Below are positions 44,291 through 56,611 of a stretch of DNA of 64,000 nt, one piece after another (position 1 is the first letter of the stretch; every line of letters starts with the position of its first letter). Below the pieces are notes generated by a model. It was given only the letters and a program-made list of their open reading frames with translations, did not search any database and was not told the DNA's origin. Source of the DNA: Salvator merianae (taxonomy: Eukaryota > Chordata > Lepidosauria > Squamata > Teiidae); the NCBI GenBank assembly GCA_003586115.2, contig QVOM02000021.1, positions 6,328,119-6,392,118 on the forward strand, given 5' to 3'. Made by a program: the position numbers and the translations under genes.

Positions 44291-46427
44291 TTCATCTTCA
44301 CTCGCAGGTGATTGCTATGTAAAAATCAGGGCACTTAAGGTCAAACTGACCTCATCCTTCATTACATATTTCTCATTTGAGGAAGCCTCATCATGCCACT
44401 GCTCATTGGAGTATTTAGTAGAAACTAGTTTAATATTCTAAATTTACTCACATTGAAAACAATAAATTCATAGTTCTCGTTCTCACATTATCCTTTACAA
44501 TGGTAGATAATGAAAGTTCCGTCCACATTAAGCTCACTTTGCTTAGCAATGAAATTGTACTTTGAGGCTGGTGAAAAGTTTTGTGATCTTTAATCCATTC
44601 TTTGTAGTATGAATGCCAACCCTATCAGTGGTTTGAATAAACTTTCTTGTTATGTGAGTGCTGGGTTAGCAGAAAAGCTGCAAATCCCCTCAGGGCAGAG
44701 AACAAATGTTCCGGGCACATTTGATAGTTTTCTAACAAATGGTGCGCTGATTCATTCCTTCTAAAAAAGTAGTGTGTTTTGTGGTGCCATACAATGTTAG
44801 ATGCACATTTGCAGTCAGCAAAATTACCTTTCTAGTTCCTTTGTCCATGCAAGATTGGTCTGTGGGACTCACAAGCCTTCTAAAACAGGTTTTTGGCAAT
44901 CTAGGTAAAGTATGCCTTGCTACCCGCTCTTGTTCAAATCCAGGCAGATCTGGGCAAATGAAACAGAGACATACCAATGCTCTAGTAATGCCCTGCAGCC
45001 ACATTTTTACTTGCTCTGCTTGCTTTTGTAGAGGTGTGTCAAAGAACAGTCTATGTGTGTAAGTGTACAGAATGTTTCATCTTCTGCTTACCTCCAATGT
45101 TAAAAATGGAATGTTTGTTTCCATCTAATGTTTGAAAAGGCCCAAGAAGTCTTAATGTTTCTTTAGCCAAAAAAGAAGCAGAGTTGAAGATTTTGGGACA
45201 GCAGTCCTGGTGGGAGTGCTTCCTTCTATGGACTTCTATTGCCTGAAATGGGTCTCTAGCTGAAATGGGTCTCTTGCTGACAATGGTGTCTAGCACTGTC
45301 CAGTCCAGGTTGCAAGGCAGAGGTACATGTGTATCAAACTGAATAAGCTAAGAACCTGGTTCAGAATAAGGCATTTTCCTGTGTTCCAGTATTACAACAA
45401 AATAGATACAGCGGTACTCAAATTCTTAATGCAGAGTAAAAGGGTAGAAGAGGTCATTTTGAATATTCTGTAACAGCCTTTCATTGTCAGGATTAACTAT
45501 GATATTTACATATACTAATGCACCTTTACCGAGCCGAGCTCCTGTGAGGAAGAAAAAGCTCTTGGCTTGAATTCACCTGCATCCTCCTGACATTATGAAG
45601 CAGGCTCTTGCTGTTTTAGAATATTCAAAACACCCTTTCACGTATGTATAATGTAGAGTAAAATGTATAAGTCTTTCAGAAGATAGAGTTATGATAAAAC
45701 ACCAGACAGATGTCTACTGGAAATGAGCTGGTATTTAGAAAGTAGTGGATTCTGTCTGTCTTGCCAGCTGTCTACAGGAGATATGAGACTCTTTTTGGTT
45801 AAATCCACACATTTAAAAAGCTGAAAAGTAGCTTAGAGATGGTAGTATCTGGCTGCTGGTGTTCCTGCCCATCTCAAATTTATAATAAGGGTCATATAAT
45901 GTACTTTGGAAGTGAGTTTTCTGGCTTTCAGTGTGGATTAGAGGCACTAGTGTGTGTATACCACCAGCTCTAAGTTGCTTTTGAGCCACATATTTTTACT
46001 TTGTAAGGGTGCAGTCTTAGACTATGAAACAGCCATGATTCCCTGTAAAGCTACCTTTAATCGTATTTAAATAACTGTAGACATAATGATATACACTGAA
46101 TTATAGTATCACTGTTATTAAAATTTAAGCACAGTGGCAGCTAATCAATTAAGTTAAAAGTAAATCTGTGTTGCTTCGGTTAATTCACTAGAACGGAGGT
46201 TTTGGAGAGCAATGAAATGTTTTAAAATAGTAGCATATTGAAACATAGCAATAATTACTAAGTTGCATTTGAAAAAAATCAGTGATAAATGCAGAGAATC
46301 ATAATAGAGCTCTGAAAATTATAGCACTGATGATACTGAAATTAGTTTGATTATAAACTGAAAAATATACTAGTTCAGACTGGAGTTTTTAATGCCTTAT
46401 CTAATACCTATGATTTTTGTTTCCTAG
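44291..46427. other. F2R intron, 3' part
   Basis: AT-rich, no recognisable repeat end or exon before the F2R acceptor at 46426-46427 (TTTTTGTTTCCTAG). Confidence 0.5.
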
Positions 46428-47626
46428 GCTCTTTTCCCACAGATGGTAGCCTGGTACCAAGAGGTTTTCCTTTTGTTCCACAGGAAGAACAAGAAGGAAT
46501 CCCATTGGAATACATCGATTCTGATTTTGAAACGGATTCAGACATGGGATCAGGGTCTGTCAACCAAAGTATAAAGATTGGAGAAACCCCAAGATATTCA
46601 ATTTCCAGAGAAACTGAGGAATACCTGACCAGCAGATGGCTGACAATTTTTGTTCCATCAGTCTACATGATAGTTGTCGTACTGAGTCTTCCTCTGAATA
46701 TCCTGGCAATTTTTGTGTTTCTGGTAAAAATGCAGGTGAAAAAGCCAGCTGTAGTGTACATGGTCAACCTGGCTTCTGCTGATGTACTCTTTGTGATCAT
46801 GCTTCCTTTCAAGATTACGTATCACTTTTTGGGAAATAACTGGGTGTTTGGACCAGAAATGTGTCGTTTTGTCACAGCTACATTTTACTGCAATATGTAC
46901 TGCTCCGTTCTGTTGGTGATGGTGATCAGCATCGATCGTTTCCTAGCCGTGGTGTACCCGATGCAGTCTTTGTCATGGCGCACTTTGAGGCAGGCTGCTG
47001 TGGTCTGTGTTGCTATCTGGTTCGTGGCCATAGCTGGAGTGATCCCACTGCTTATCAGTGAGCAAACTAAGAGGATACCTTGGTTAAATATTACAACCTG
47101 TCACGATGTACTGAACAGAGATGCTCTGAAAGGGTATTACTCAACATTTTTTGCTGTTTTTCTGGTGTTTTTCTTTTTCATACCATTAATTGTTTCCACT
47201 TTTTGTTATTTACGTATTATACGATGCCTCAGCTCCACAAATATTGCAGCAAAGCAGAATAAGAAGAGGAGGGCTTTACTCTTGTCTGTAGCTGTTTTCT
47301 CTGTTTTTGTCTTGTGCTTCGGCCCAACAAATGTTCTTTTGTTAGTTCATTATGTACATTTTTCTTACAAGGACTATTTGGGGAATATCTACTTTGCTTA
47401 TCTTCTTTGTGTCTGCATTAGCAGTGTAAGTTGTTGTATTGATCCCTTGATCTATTATTACACCTCTTCTGAGTGTCAGCGAAAGCTTAGCAACCTTCTA
47501 TGCTGCAAAAAGATTCCTGAATCCTGCAGTAGTAGTTCCAATGACCATGTAATCACTAGGTCTAGTAGAAGGGGTACGTGCACCAGCACAGTTAGTAACA
47601 GTATTTACAGGAAATTGTTAGCATAA
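46428..47626 (+). CDS. F2R: F2R (PAR1, thrombin receptor) coding exon 2
   Basis: Encodes residues 29-427 of a seven-helix receptor that thrombin switches on by cutting its N-terminus; in other vertebrates it acts on platelets or thrombocytes, endothelium and muscle through Gq, G12/13 and Gi. Cut site LVPR/GFPFVP (R40/G41, codons 46460-46465), then an acidic, hirudin-like stretch LEYIDSDFETD (55-65). Helix 1 begins near residue 101. Also seen: SADV with D147, C174 paired with C253 in the PAR-specific loop ITTCHDVLN, DRF at 198-200 in place of DRY, FGPTN at 326-330, DPLIYYY at 367-373, and a Cys pair at 387-388 for palmitoylation. N-glycosylation sites N74 and N249. The ending NSIYRKLLA matches the NSIYKKLLT of human PAR1, which sets it apart from PAR2, PAR3 and PAR4. 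The reading frame has no breaks. Confidence 0.97.
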
Positions 47627-50514
47627 TCTTTTTACAGGCAAATGCAGACTTTGTGCACTTAGGGGTTTATAGTTTTATTTTTATGATACTCTGCTGAAAC
47701 ATACTAATGTGCTATCAGTTTTCATACGATTTGTGTATGTTAATTAGCATCATGGGTGTCATTATGAAAGATGTTGCACAAGAAGATCAAAGACAAAGAC
47801 TCAGAGGAAGTTTCAAGCAGGGTTTCTCTGTGCATGTTGCACTCCGACAGGCATCTCCTTCTGTGGATTTCCGAATGAATTATCCTTTCTGTCAAATGAA
47901 GAGCTCATTTTGCATTAGGTGCAGCAAGACCGGTTTGCTTTTCTGTACACAAAACCGATCAGCCATATCGAAGGTGGTATACCGGGGTGTACCATAAAGT
48001 ACAAGCTTCATTTCCTTTCTCATCTGGCATTTCTAAAGTAAAGCAAATTGCAATCCATGGGTGCAAGTGCAGGTATCACTACCTGAGAATTGTGTATGCT
48101 TACTGGGGTGTAAATGGGAGAGTGAACAAAGGAAATCATACAGCAACTTAGCAGGATTTTTTGAAAGAGTTTGGGCATTCATTTAGTCTTTATTTCCCAA
48201 CTCTATTAATATGGTATTTCCTGTCTGGTAAGCACTGAACTGAATTCAACTAGGCTGTGTTTCAGAATTGAAATTTACAGCAGATTTGCCCTCTATTTTG
48301 CAAAATTGTGATTTGTCATTTAGTGCTCACAGTATCTGAAAAATTCACTCAAAATGAAAATCTGTATGTCTTAAAATTATAAGTACTGGACTGCTTTACA
48401 CCAAATCTACAGGTAACATTAACTAGATGTCTGTTTCTCAGTCTAAAGAAAGTAAGTAGATTTATTAAATAGCTCACAGGTCATCTCAAAATGTATCACC
48501 ATATGAAGTACAGAGCTATAAAGCAAAATGAGGTTAAAACGTATAAACCCGTATAAAAAAAAATGCTGCTCATTATTAAGAATTACAAAATCTACTGCAG
48601 ACCCCCCAGGGAACTCATTTTGGTGGCACAATTTGGTAAGCCATGGAAATGAGTCCCCCTGGGCCAGTTTACTCACAAGTAGACTATGGTAGACCTTCTT
48701 AAAAAGCTCCACCACTATATTGGAGTAGGCAGCCATTTTGGGTTGTCTAGTTCAGTATGCGCTCTGCCCAATTCAGATGGAGTATTGTAGCTGGGGCAGG
48801 GCCACCCTGTTCCACTCTAGAGCATGGAAGAGAGAGGCCCAGAGGGGTCTAGGCCTCACATTGTACCGGGATACCAGTAGTGAGGAAAGGGCCTGAGTGT
48901 GAAGGAACATAAAGCACAGGGGGCCTTTTTGCGCTTTTCACTTTAGAACAGGTCTTAGAACAGAATGCCAGCGGGATACCAGCATTCGCAATGTGAATAC
49001 TGACATTCTGCTTGCGTTCCATGCCATGACAGTGTCCAGGAAGCTTCTGGCCACTGCTGTGACCACTGGCAGTCCCAGAAATGAGTGCAAACACAATTAT
49101 CAGGAGCAGTTCATGATTTAGTGCTCCACAGCTAGTAGCAATCAGGAACAGTTGGAGACTGCTCCCAGTCGCGAGGACACTTAACTAGTGAGTGCCCCTT
49201 GACACTCACTAGCTTCACATGCAAACAGGCCCAGGAACTTATAACAGGGAGCACCCTGCAATTTTGGTGTAATAGCATTGACTACGAAGAGAAACTAAAT
49301 GTACAACTAAGCTTTTGTTATGCTCTTATTTTTTTTCTAATATATGACTGAGCCTCCTGTATCAGTACTCTGTATTTCAGGCTTCAGTTTCCTAATTTTA
49401 AACTTACTTCTAAGCTGAATTCTCCAGAAAATTAAAAAAGTGTAAGTAATTAGTTGCAGATTTTTTATTCTGTTAAGAAAAAAAGCAATTTTGATATATA
49501 ATTCATACCACAAAGCATCTTGACTTGCATCCTGAGCTGTTCTTCTGTCCACGGGAAGTGTTTCTTTTTCCACATGAAAGGGTTTCTGCCACAGATGAAA
49601 TATTTGTGCACAGCATTTTTGAATAAACACTTTTGTTCACTGGAACAAGAAGAATACAAGCCAGGCATCGCTGCTATTTAGTACCAATATGTAAAGCCAA
49701 CAAGCATAGACTAACTAAGCTCGACATTGCATTAGACTGATACAGTCATTCACTGAATCATACTGTGACTTGGTTTCAGTAAACTACTCTGTAGTGCAAA
49801 ACCATATTCAAAGAATTACTGCATTGCTTTGTGTCAGTTCCTTTTGATCTCATTTATTTGCTGAACTAGAATTTTTAACTGATGAAAAGGAGAGTCTTCT
49901 AGCAATGTTATCTTTTTCCTCAGATATATTCTTTATTTTTTGGAGGATGCAATTTATTTTTCTGGGGATCTGAAACCACCATAAACAGTTTATTGACTGC
50001 GGTGATGCAGATTTAGCACAGGGTCTGGTCCATCAAAGACTGGATTGTATTTTCTCCTCTAGAGATGCAGAAACTTTCTGATATCACAAATACATAAAGG
50101 CTTATGTCCAGCTGATGGCCTTCTGTGAGTGCAAAGGTTGCTGAACCAATGCAAGCATCCATTAACAGAAAAGGAAGCATAATCTTTTCCCATTTGTTCT
50201 GCTGTCCTCAGAGACTGAATTCTGCACAGCTGCCTGCCTTCAGAGCAGATTTTGTGGGGATGGCAGTGTGAACAACAAACAAAATTCTTCTTGCTTCCTT
50301 TTTTGCTTTGATGTGTTCACTGAATTGAAAACAGAAGGAACATAATTTAGATTGCACTCATTTTCAACATTTCATCAAAATACTGTAGAGCACTTGCATT
50401 CAGTTTGAACAATTAAAAACTCAAGAAACCAGTTTGACAAGTGAAAACTCTCTGGTCTCCCAAGTCACTTAAAGGACTGATTGTCATAAACATTTAAACT
50501 AGCATGTAAATAAA
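47627..50514 (+). other. F2R: F2R 3' UTR and downstream flank (end not fixed)
   Basis: No coding sequence. Possible poly(A) signals are ATTAAA at 48464-48469, AATAAA at 49622-49627 and AATAAA at 50509-50514. The first would exclude the repeat at 48917-49236 from the mRNA. The sequence alone does not decide. Confidence 0.4.
48917..49236. mobile_element. unnamed MITE-like repeat
   Basis: Left end GGGCCTTTTTGCGCTTTTCA; right end GCATGCAAACAGGCCC-like (ACATGCAAACAGGCCC), an inverted match, both followed or preceded by AGG. Shares CCACAGCTAGTAGCAATCAG with 35563-35915. Confidence 0.6.
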
Positions 50515-51054
50515 TGTTTAAGTATATTTTTTCATTCTTATAAATACTGGATTTTGAATGTGCATTTGTTTTATGTGTGAATAATCTAATTACACTGCTA
50601 CATTTCTTCTCCTGTTTAGTAGTCATATAAATGCTTGTTCTGAATAATGTCCTACAGAATTCAAGCAGAATTGTTTCTAGTTAAGCAGGTACAAGGTTGC
50701 ATCCTCAGAATTTGGAGCAGCATGCAACATTTGTGTCCAGTAGTGGCTGCCAACCGGGGTGCATCAGAAAAGGCGACTGGTGATTTGCTGCTTGCCTTTT
50801 ATGTTTCCAGCATGTAGCAGATTGCTTTTTGTCTGGTGCAGCAATATCCCTATACCGGACCAGCAAGTGTACTTGGAGCCTCCCTTCCACACGCTGGTGC
50901 AGTCTAAGGAAGGCCCTGTCCCTTGCTAGTACATTATGTTCACACAGGATGGAGCATAGACTGGACAAAGACACCGAAAATGGTAGTGTGGACCAGTCTG
51001 TCGGTGTACTAGAGCGGTTGTATTCTGGACCACAAAGGCGTGTGTGGAGGAGGC

Positions 51055-51350
51055 ACGGTGGCACAGAAGGCTAAGGCACTGATCTTTCAGTAGGAGGATC
51101 GGAGTTCAAGGCCCCTGTCTGCCGTGTAGAGGGGATGAGTGCCCTCTACTGGCCTCTAGCTCCAGCCAACCTAGCTGTTTGAAAGCAAGTAATTGCAAGT
51201 AGATAAATAGGGAGCATCACATTGTGTGATGTGGAAGATAGACAGATGTAAGCCTTCACGTGAAAAATAACCTTGTAAACTGCTTTGAGTCAGCTTTGGC
51301 CGAGAAAAGCGGGGTATAAAAACCAAGTTCTTCTTCTTCTTTTTAATCCA
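51055..51350 (+). mobile_element. SINE with TTC tail, related to the CORE-SINE at 35985
   Basis: Head GCACGGTGGCACAGAAGGCT and GGAGTTCAAGGCCC (box B-like); the end AGCGGGGTATAAAAACCAAG followed by TTCTTCTTCTTC matches the 3' end of the minus-strand SINE at 35985-36297. The middle differs, so it may be a sister subfamily. Confidence 0.75.
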
Positions 51351-52144
51351 GTCTACCCCAGGACCCAACAAAATGTGATGGCACAATGGGTTTGCCAGGC
51401 CTTTGGAGCTTTCAGAGGTCTCTTGCACTGGCTTCTAAGCTGGTGCTAGCTTCAGAGCTGGCATGGGGGTTAGAATGGAAGAGGCTGTCCTGATGCAGAC
51501 GGTCTTATTCCAGCCCAGGAGCAATGTGTCCCAGCTTGGCCTGGTCTGCTTGGCCTGATCTACTGCATAGAAGTGTGAAAAGGCCCTTTATTGCACCCTT
51601 GGCCCGCAATTTCTTGTGATAGCGTCTGGCAGTTTCTCCAGGATGTATTGCATTCCAGGTTCTTTTATACTGCATTGTTTTCTGTTGGCTTGCTCATTTC
51701 CCATCAAATAATTTAACTGTACATTAAATTATTGCTATATGCATACAAGCATAAGTGAAATGTGTAGTTATCTTGCACTTTTGTAACTAATAATGATATA
51801 TTAATGTGTAAATCAAATTATAGTCCTTGCTTTGTTAAAACTATAATACAATGTAACTATGCAAAATCGTTTTATACTAGGGGTTTTATTTTTGAAAACT
51901 GAGTTAATCTGAGCTAATAGATGTATTCAATTGTCTGTTCCTTTACTCATTTTGTGTTAACTCATAATAACAAGCTTATTATCTTCACTTCCCTTTTGAA
52001 TGTCCTCCATTGAAATTTCCTCCATATATCTGAAATGCAGCTGAAATCAGGAGGAACTAACCTGGGATCTGCATTGCAGCCTCCAGGTCCCAACTTAGTT
52101 CAAATCTTATGAGTTCACATAGCAGGATCTTAGTGCACACTTGA

Positions 52145-52890
52145 GATGGCCTGGATAGCTTTAAGAAAGGGTTAGACAAATTCATGGAGGTCAGGTGTAT
52201 CAATGGCAAAGGTGCCACCTCCAGGTTGGAGAGACAGGTGGGATACCTCTAAAGGCCATTTACAGGGAGACGAGAGCAGCTGAAGGTTTTGCCTTCATCT
52301 TCTGCTTGACAATGCACAGAAGCAAGTGCTGGGCCATTATTTATTTACTTATTTGCATTTTTATCCTGCCCAATACCTGAAGGTCTCAGGGCGGGTTACA
52401 ACAATTAAAAAAAAATATGTAAAAGGCACACAATAAAGCAGTAGCCTGAAAGTAGGGAGGGAAAGCTGTACCTTTAGCCAAAGGCAGGGTAAATAGGTGC
52501 GTCTTTATTGCTTTCCTAAAGATGTAAAGTGAAGAAACTTGATGCACCTCAGCGGGAAGAGTGTTCCACAATCTGGGGGCCACCACTGAAAAGGCCCTAT
52601 CCCAGGTGCTCACCCCTTTAGCTATTGAAGGCGATGGAACAACCAGAAGGGCCTCATCTGCAGATCTTAAGGCACGGGCAGGTGATATGGGAGAAGACAT
52701 TCCTTTAGGTATTTGAGGCCCAAGGCATTTAGGGCCTTATAGGTTAAGGTTAACACCTTGAATTGGGCTTGGTAGCGAATTGGCAGCCAGTGCAGCTCTT
52801 TTAAGACTGGCATGACATACATCCGGCCAGCCATTCCAGTCAGCAGTCTTGCTGCTGCATTCTGCAATGTGAGACAAGATGCGGAACTAG
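52145..52890 (+). mobile_element. CR1 LINE 3' end interrupted by an L2-type LINE
   Basis: Left piece 52145-52337: GGGTTAGACAAATTCATGGA to GAAGCAAGTGCTGGGCCA. It resumes at about 52866 with AATGTGAGACAAGATGCGGA, the text that follows GGTGGGCCACT in the intact copy at 27575-27831. Confidence 0.75.
52338..52865 (-). mobile_element. L2-type LINE 3' fragment inside CR1
   Basis: Minus-strand frames carry MQNAAARLLTGMAGRMYVMP, VLKELHWLPIRYQAQFKVLT and ALGLKYLKECLLPYHLP (52667-52867), then APRLWNTLPAEVHQVSSLYI and KAIKTHLFTL (52386-52700). The 3' end is the TTATTTACTTATTTGC tail at 52341-52360. The best-preserved L2-type copy in the window, but with a shift between the two frames. Confidence 0.88.
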
Positions 52891-54290
52891 TTCTTATTTA
52901 AGTGGGTGCAGTTGTGTTCCTTCTTATACTCAGCCTACTCCAAAAAGTCCTTGCCCTATCTAACCATCATTTCCAGTGCCTCCTTTTGTTGCTTGAAAAT
53001 GGATCATTTTCCCCATCACTCAATTTTATTTCTTAATTCCTTCTTCACCGTGCTTCTGCCCATCTTCTGGCCAATCCTGTCCCTGTCTAACGCAGATTCA
53101 TAATTTGCAGACTCCCTCTCCCTTCCTAGTACACAGCCCAAATCCCCCCCATTCATGCATGTGAATGCACACGCACATACACACACACGGAGAACATGTG
53201 TCTGAATTAACCTCTCTGCCTTTGATAAAGGGGTGGAGGTCTGTCCACTGATCGGAGATGCTGCTCCCAACGTCTAGCAGTGAGAGAAGTCCTTGCAGCA
53301 CTACAAGGAGAAAAGGAACTTGACAAGGAAAGGAAAAAAAACGCATCAAAGGAATTTTTAAAATCCAAGCCTAGCATTTGGGTAACTAATATGCCTTGGA
53401 GCAGCATCAGGGGTCCATATGTGTATGTGTGTGGGAGAGAGAGGCACGAGTCCCCCACCCATCTGCTCTGTCCATTTGCTTTCATGCTCATACAAAGATT
53501 TCTTACAAAGAGGCAGCAAGGAATTCAGAAGCCTAACGCTTCAGCATTTACACACAGACATTTCCCCCTCCTCCCTCTCTCTTACACACCTAGAGGCAAA
53601 TAGAACTTCTGGCCCTGTGCAGGTCCAGTTTTACCCAACATACTCTCTACTGCTGGATTCCAGCCGAACTGCGCTGGGATTGGCCACAGACACCCCCCCC
53701 CCCCCAAAAGGCAAAGCCTCTTTTCCCTCGCTGGGAATGCTGCTTCCAGCTGCAGATAAGCCAGTCCAGCATTCACACCAAAACAACAAGCTGGATTAAC
53801 AGGGGGAAAATGGACTCCAAGTAGATAAAATCCATTCTACAAAAATGTGGACTATACTAGGCATAGAACAGGTTGTGAACAGCCTATGCGTTTTTAATGT
53901 GAACTCTGCAGACCATAACTGGCTTGAGTGCACAGCAAATTATAGGTGCAGATACCCTTTCTGATGGTTCATTGCCAACCCCGGAGCCTCCATGGTCTAG
54001 AAGCCTGCAGGAATCTTCACCCTAGCCTGAGCAGCAGGTGTGTGGTGCTTGTCTTTGCAGCTCTGAAGCAAAGCAGATTCAGGGAGACAACCATGAGGGA
54101 TCCCTGATCCATCGTCCATCAGTCTGCAGCTGCATTCCATGGGCTGCCATTGGTGTTTCTTCACTTGCATAAAGAAACAACAATAGGATTCAGTGTAAAG
54201 TAAGTTTTGCATATTTACAGTACAATGTAAGCTGATTTTTATGTGTTGCATGTATGTATTTCATGGAAGAAAAGTTATTTCCTAGAAAAA
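52891..54290. other. F2R downstream flank, no gene
   Basis: Contains short simple repeats: CA-rich text at 53166-53190, GT/GA-rich text at 53412-53445 and a C12-type run at 53692-53705. No transposon end or exon was recognised. Confidence 0.45.
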
Positions 54291-54500
54291 GAATTCATCT
54301 ATACCCAATTTTTAATCCAGCTTCGGTCCACTTTCAGAGTGAGAACATACCAGCAAAGTGATTTTTATTTTATTTTCACATGATGTAACCCAAAAGGGGA
54401 TTTTCTGAGTTAGATAAGGCCAAAATAAAACAGCTTGTCACTTCACTGTTGTGTTGTCTCGCTCTGAAAGTGGGATCAAAATTTAGGTGTAGATGAGCCT
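54291..54500. mobile_element. PIF/Harbinger-like MITE, related to 2409-3299
   Basis: Left end ATCTATACCCAATTTTTAAT, right end complement GGCTCATCTACACCTAAATT. The inside shares TAACCCAAAAGGGGATTTTC and GAGTTAGATAA with the copies at 2409 and 59244. Target bases are not clear. Confidence 0.65.
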
Positions 54501-55298
54501 TTAGTGTTGTTTCACTTAACAGTTTCCAGAAGCAGAACTCCAGCATTGTGTTATATGCTTGTGTTGCATTTGTTATTAATTGCCCTTTTTATTACAATGG
54601 ATAAAATACTAATCAGATACGGGGGTACATAGCTAAAGGTAAACCAAGGCCATGTCTCCATAGCTGTGACTGAACACTTCCAACAAAGTGTCTTCCTCAC
54701 CATGTTACTGGGGGCTTCCTGGTTCCAATCTCTGCACACACGGGCACCTGAGAAAGTGGTGGATGAGACATTTAGAGCATGATTTTGTGCCCCCTCCCGT
54801 GACAACTTGGGCAGCATTGTGGATGCTGCCAAAAGTGGAAATGTGACATCCATGGTTGCCTGCAAAGGTAAGTGGGGACAAGGTCCAAGTGTGGGCAAAC
54901 CACAAAATGAAGGAACAGTTCATTTGCTGCTATAAATGAAAACTAGTGACAAGAAACTCACGCAGCATACCAAACAATGCTTTGGGAAATTTTATCAGGA
55001 AAAGGGGAGACGGATAATGAGGTAAAATAGCCATGACAATAATGAACACAGTGTGTTTCTACTTTTTCCTGTTCCTCCCTACTTAAACGCTTAGTATGCA
55101 GTCAAACACATTTCAAAGAAGTAGGGCAGACTGTACAAAATGAATTGATTAGCCGGGGTTTTAGCAAAAGAAAAGGGCTGAAGCGGTTTAGCCAACCAAA
55201 CAGGTAAAAGGAAGAGCATCTCTCATAGTTCAAGAGTTTATAAAAGAGGAACAGCAAGAAGAGACCTTCAGGAAGCAGGCAGTCATGTGACTCTAGGC

Positions 55299-55505
55299 CA
55301 GTGATTTCCAGTCTGGGTAAACATATCCCCAGGGATATAAACCAGGCCATTTAGGGACAAATGGAAAGGCATGAATAATGGCAGGAAAAGGCACAAACAT
55401 CAACAGTACAAAAGAAAACTATATTAATTACAAGCTTTTTGCTAATAAGAAGGGTACAATTTATGGAAATGGGCTGCCAAGAGGTATGCAAGCGAAAAAA
55501 CACTG
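55299..55505. mobile_element. hAT-like MITE with 8-bp target duplication
   Basis: Starts CAGTGATTTCC and ends AAAAACACTG; CTCTAGGC is duplicated exactly on both sides (55291-55298, 55506-55513). 207 bp, no transposase. The 77-codon open frame inside is not a gene. Confidence 0.88.
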
Positions 55506-55513
55506 CTCTAGGC

Positions 55514-56611
55514 AAAGAAATGGTTCAGAGAGGGTGTTAAGGGTGCTTAACAATCCTATAAGTAATCAATATGGTATTGTCTTTTTCACACAGCTTACAG
55601 ACATAGTATAGTGCCAGAAGATATGTATGTATAATATAGAAGATTGATGAGGAGGAACACATGGTGGCATGTACTTCTTGCTTCCAGGCAAAGAGACTAT
55701 TCAATATGTATAAAATAGGTTTAGAAGCTTGGATGCATTCTGATTATGCTTCTTAAGGGCCATTATTTCTTTATTTTCTGTATTTTGTGCACCAAAGATG
55801 GACAGACTAATGTAATTCTGTCTGAACTTATGCAAGAGTAACTGCATAAAGACTTTAGCATGAGTAGTATAAGAGGATTGTAGAAAACATCCTTATATGT
55901 TGATAGGATAATCTTTCTTGGCACAACTCCTCTGTTTGTAGCTTGACACCTGGGACATCATAATTAGTGCGATCTATTCTTCAACCCAAAATAGAGTACA
56001 TCTTTGGTGGGACAATGTACCTGGCAAAGAGTGGGAAGGGAAATCAAGGGAAGGGAAGGGAAATCAAGGGAAAATACATTAAGACAAAAGTTAATCAAAT
56101 TTGAGAATCTATTAAGACAAAAACTAATCAAGTCTTAAATGAAGGCAAATTACATCAAATTAAGCCTATGCGGCTTTGAATAGAGATAAAGACACCTGTG
56201 CATGATTTAATCACCGGAACCTTCTATATAATGAGAACCTGAAGCTGGTTACTTTGGACTGAGCTCAGACTGTCCAAAAGGTGCCACGTATCTTGACCAA
56301 GGATTCCTTCCCGACAAGCAAGAGAAAGCGCGGGGTTTGACTGTTAATGTATCCTTTCTGACCGAAAGCTGCTGCTTTTCTATTAACTAAGCTACCTTTT
56401 GCCTCTTAGCAGCTAGAACTTGCTTTAATTCCTTTTCTTAGATACCTTGCATGCTGTTTCTTGGCAGGAGAGAATAAACATCTCTTCCAAAAAAGACTGT
56501 TTGCTCATTGCCTCATATCAAGCAAACTTCAGCAATTGCTGACAGAACACATAGCTAAGTAGGTATTCAGATCGCCATATACAGCAGTGGTCAAAATATA
56601 ATCTACATTTA
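55514..56611. other. no gene; small GGGAA minisatellite
   Basis: Unique-looking text with a short array of GGGAAATCAA and GGGAAGGGAA words at about 56036-56074. No exon seen. Confidence 0.45.

Noticed and set aside
46505..47626. F2R starting at the TTG of 46505
   Set aside because: It would lack the signal peptide and the thrombin site. Exon 1 at 30895 with matching splice phase gives the full 427-residue receptor.
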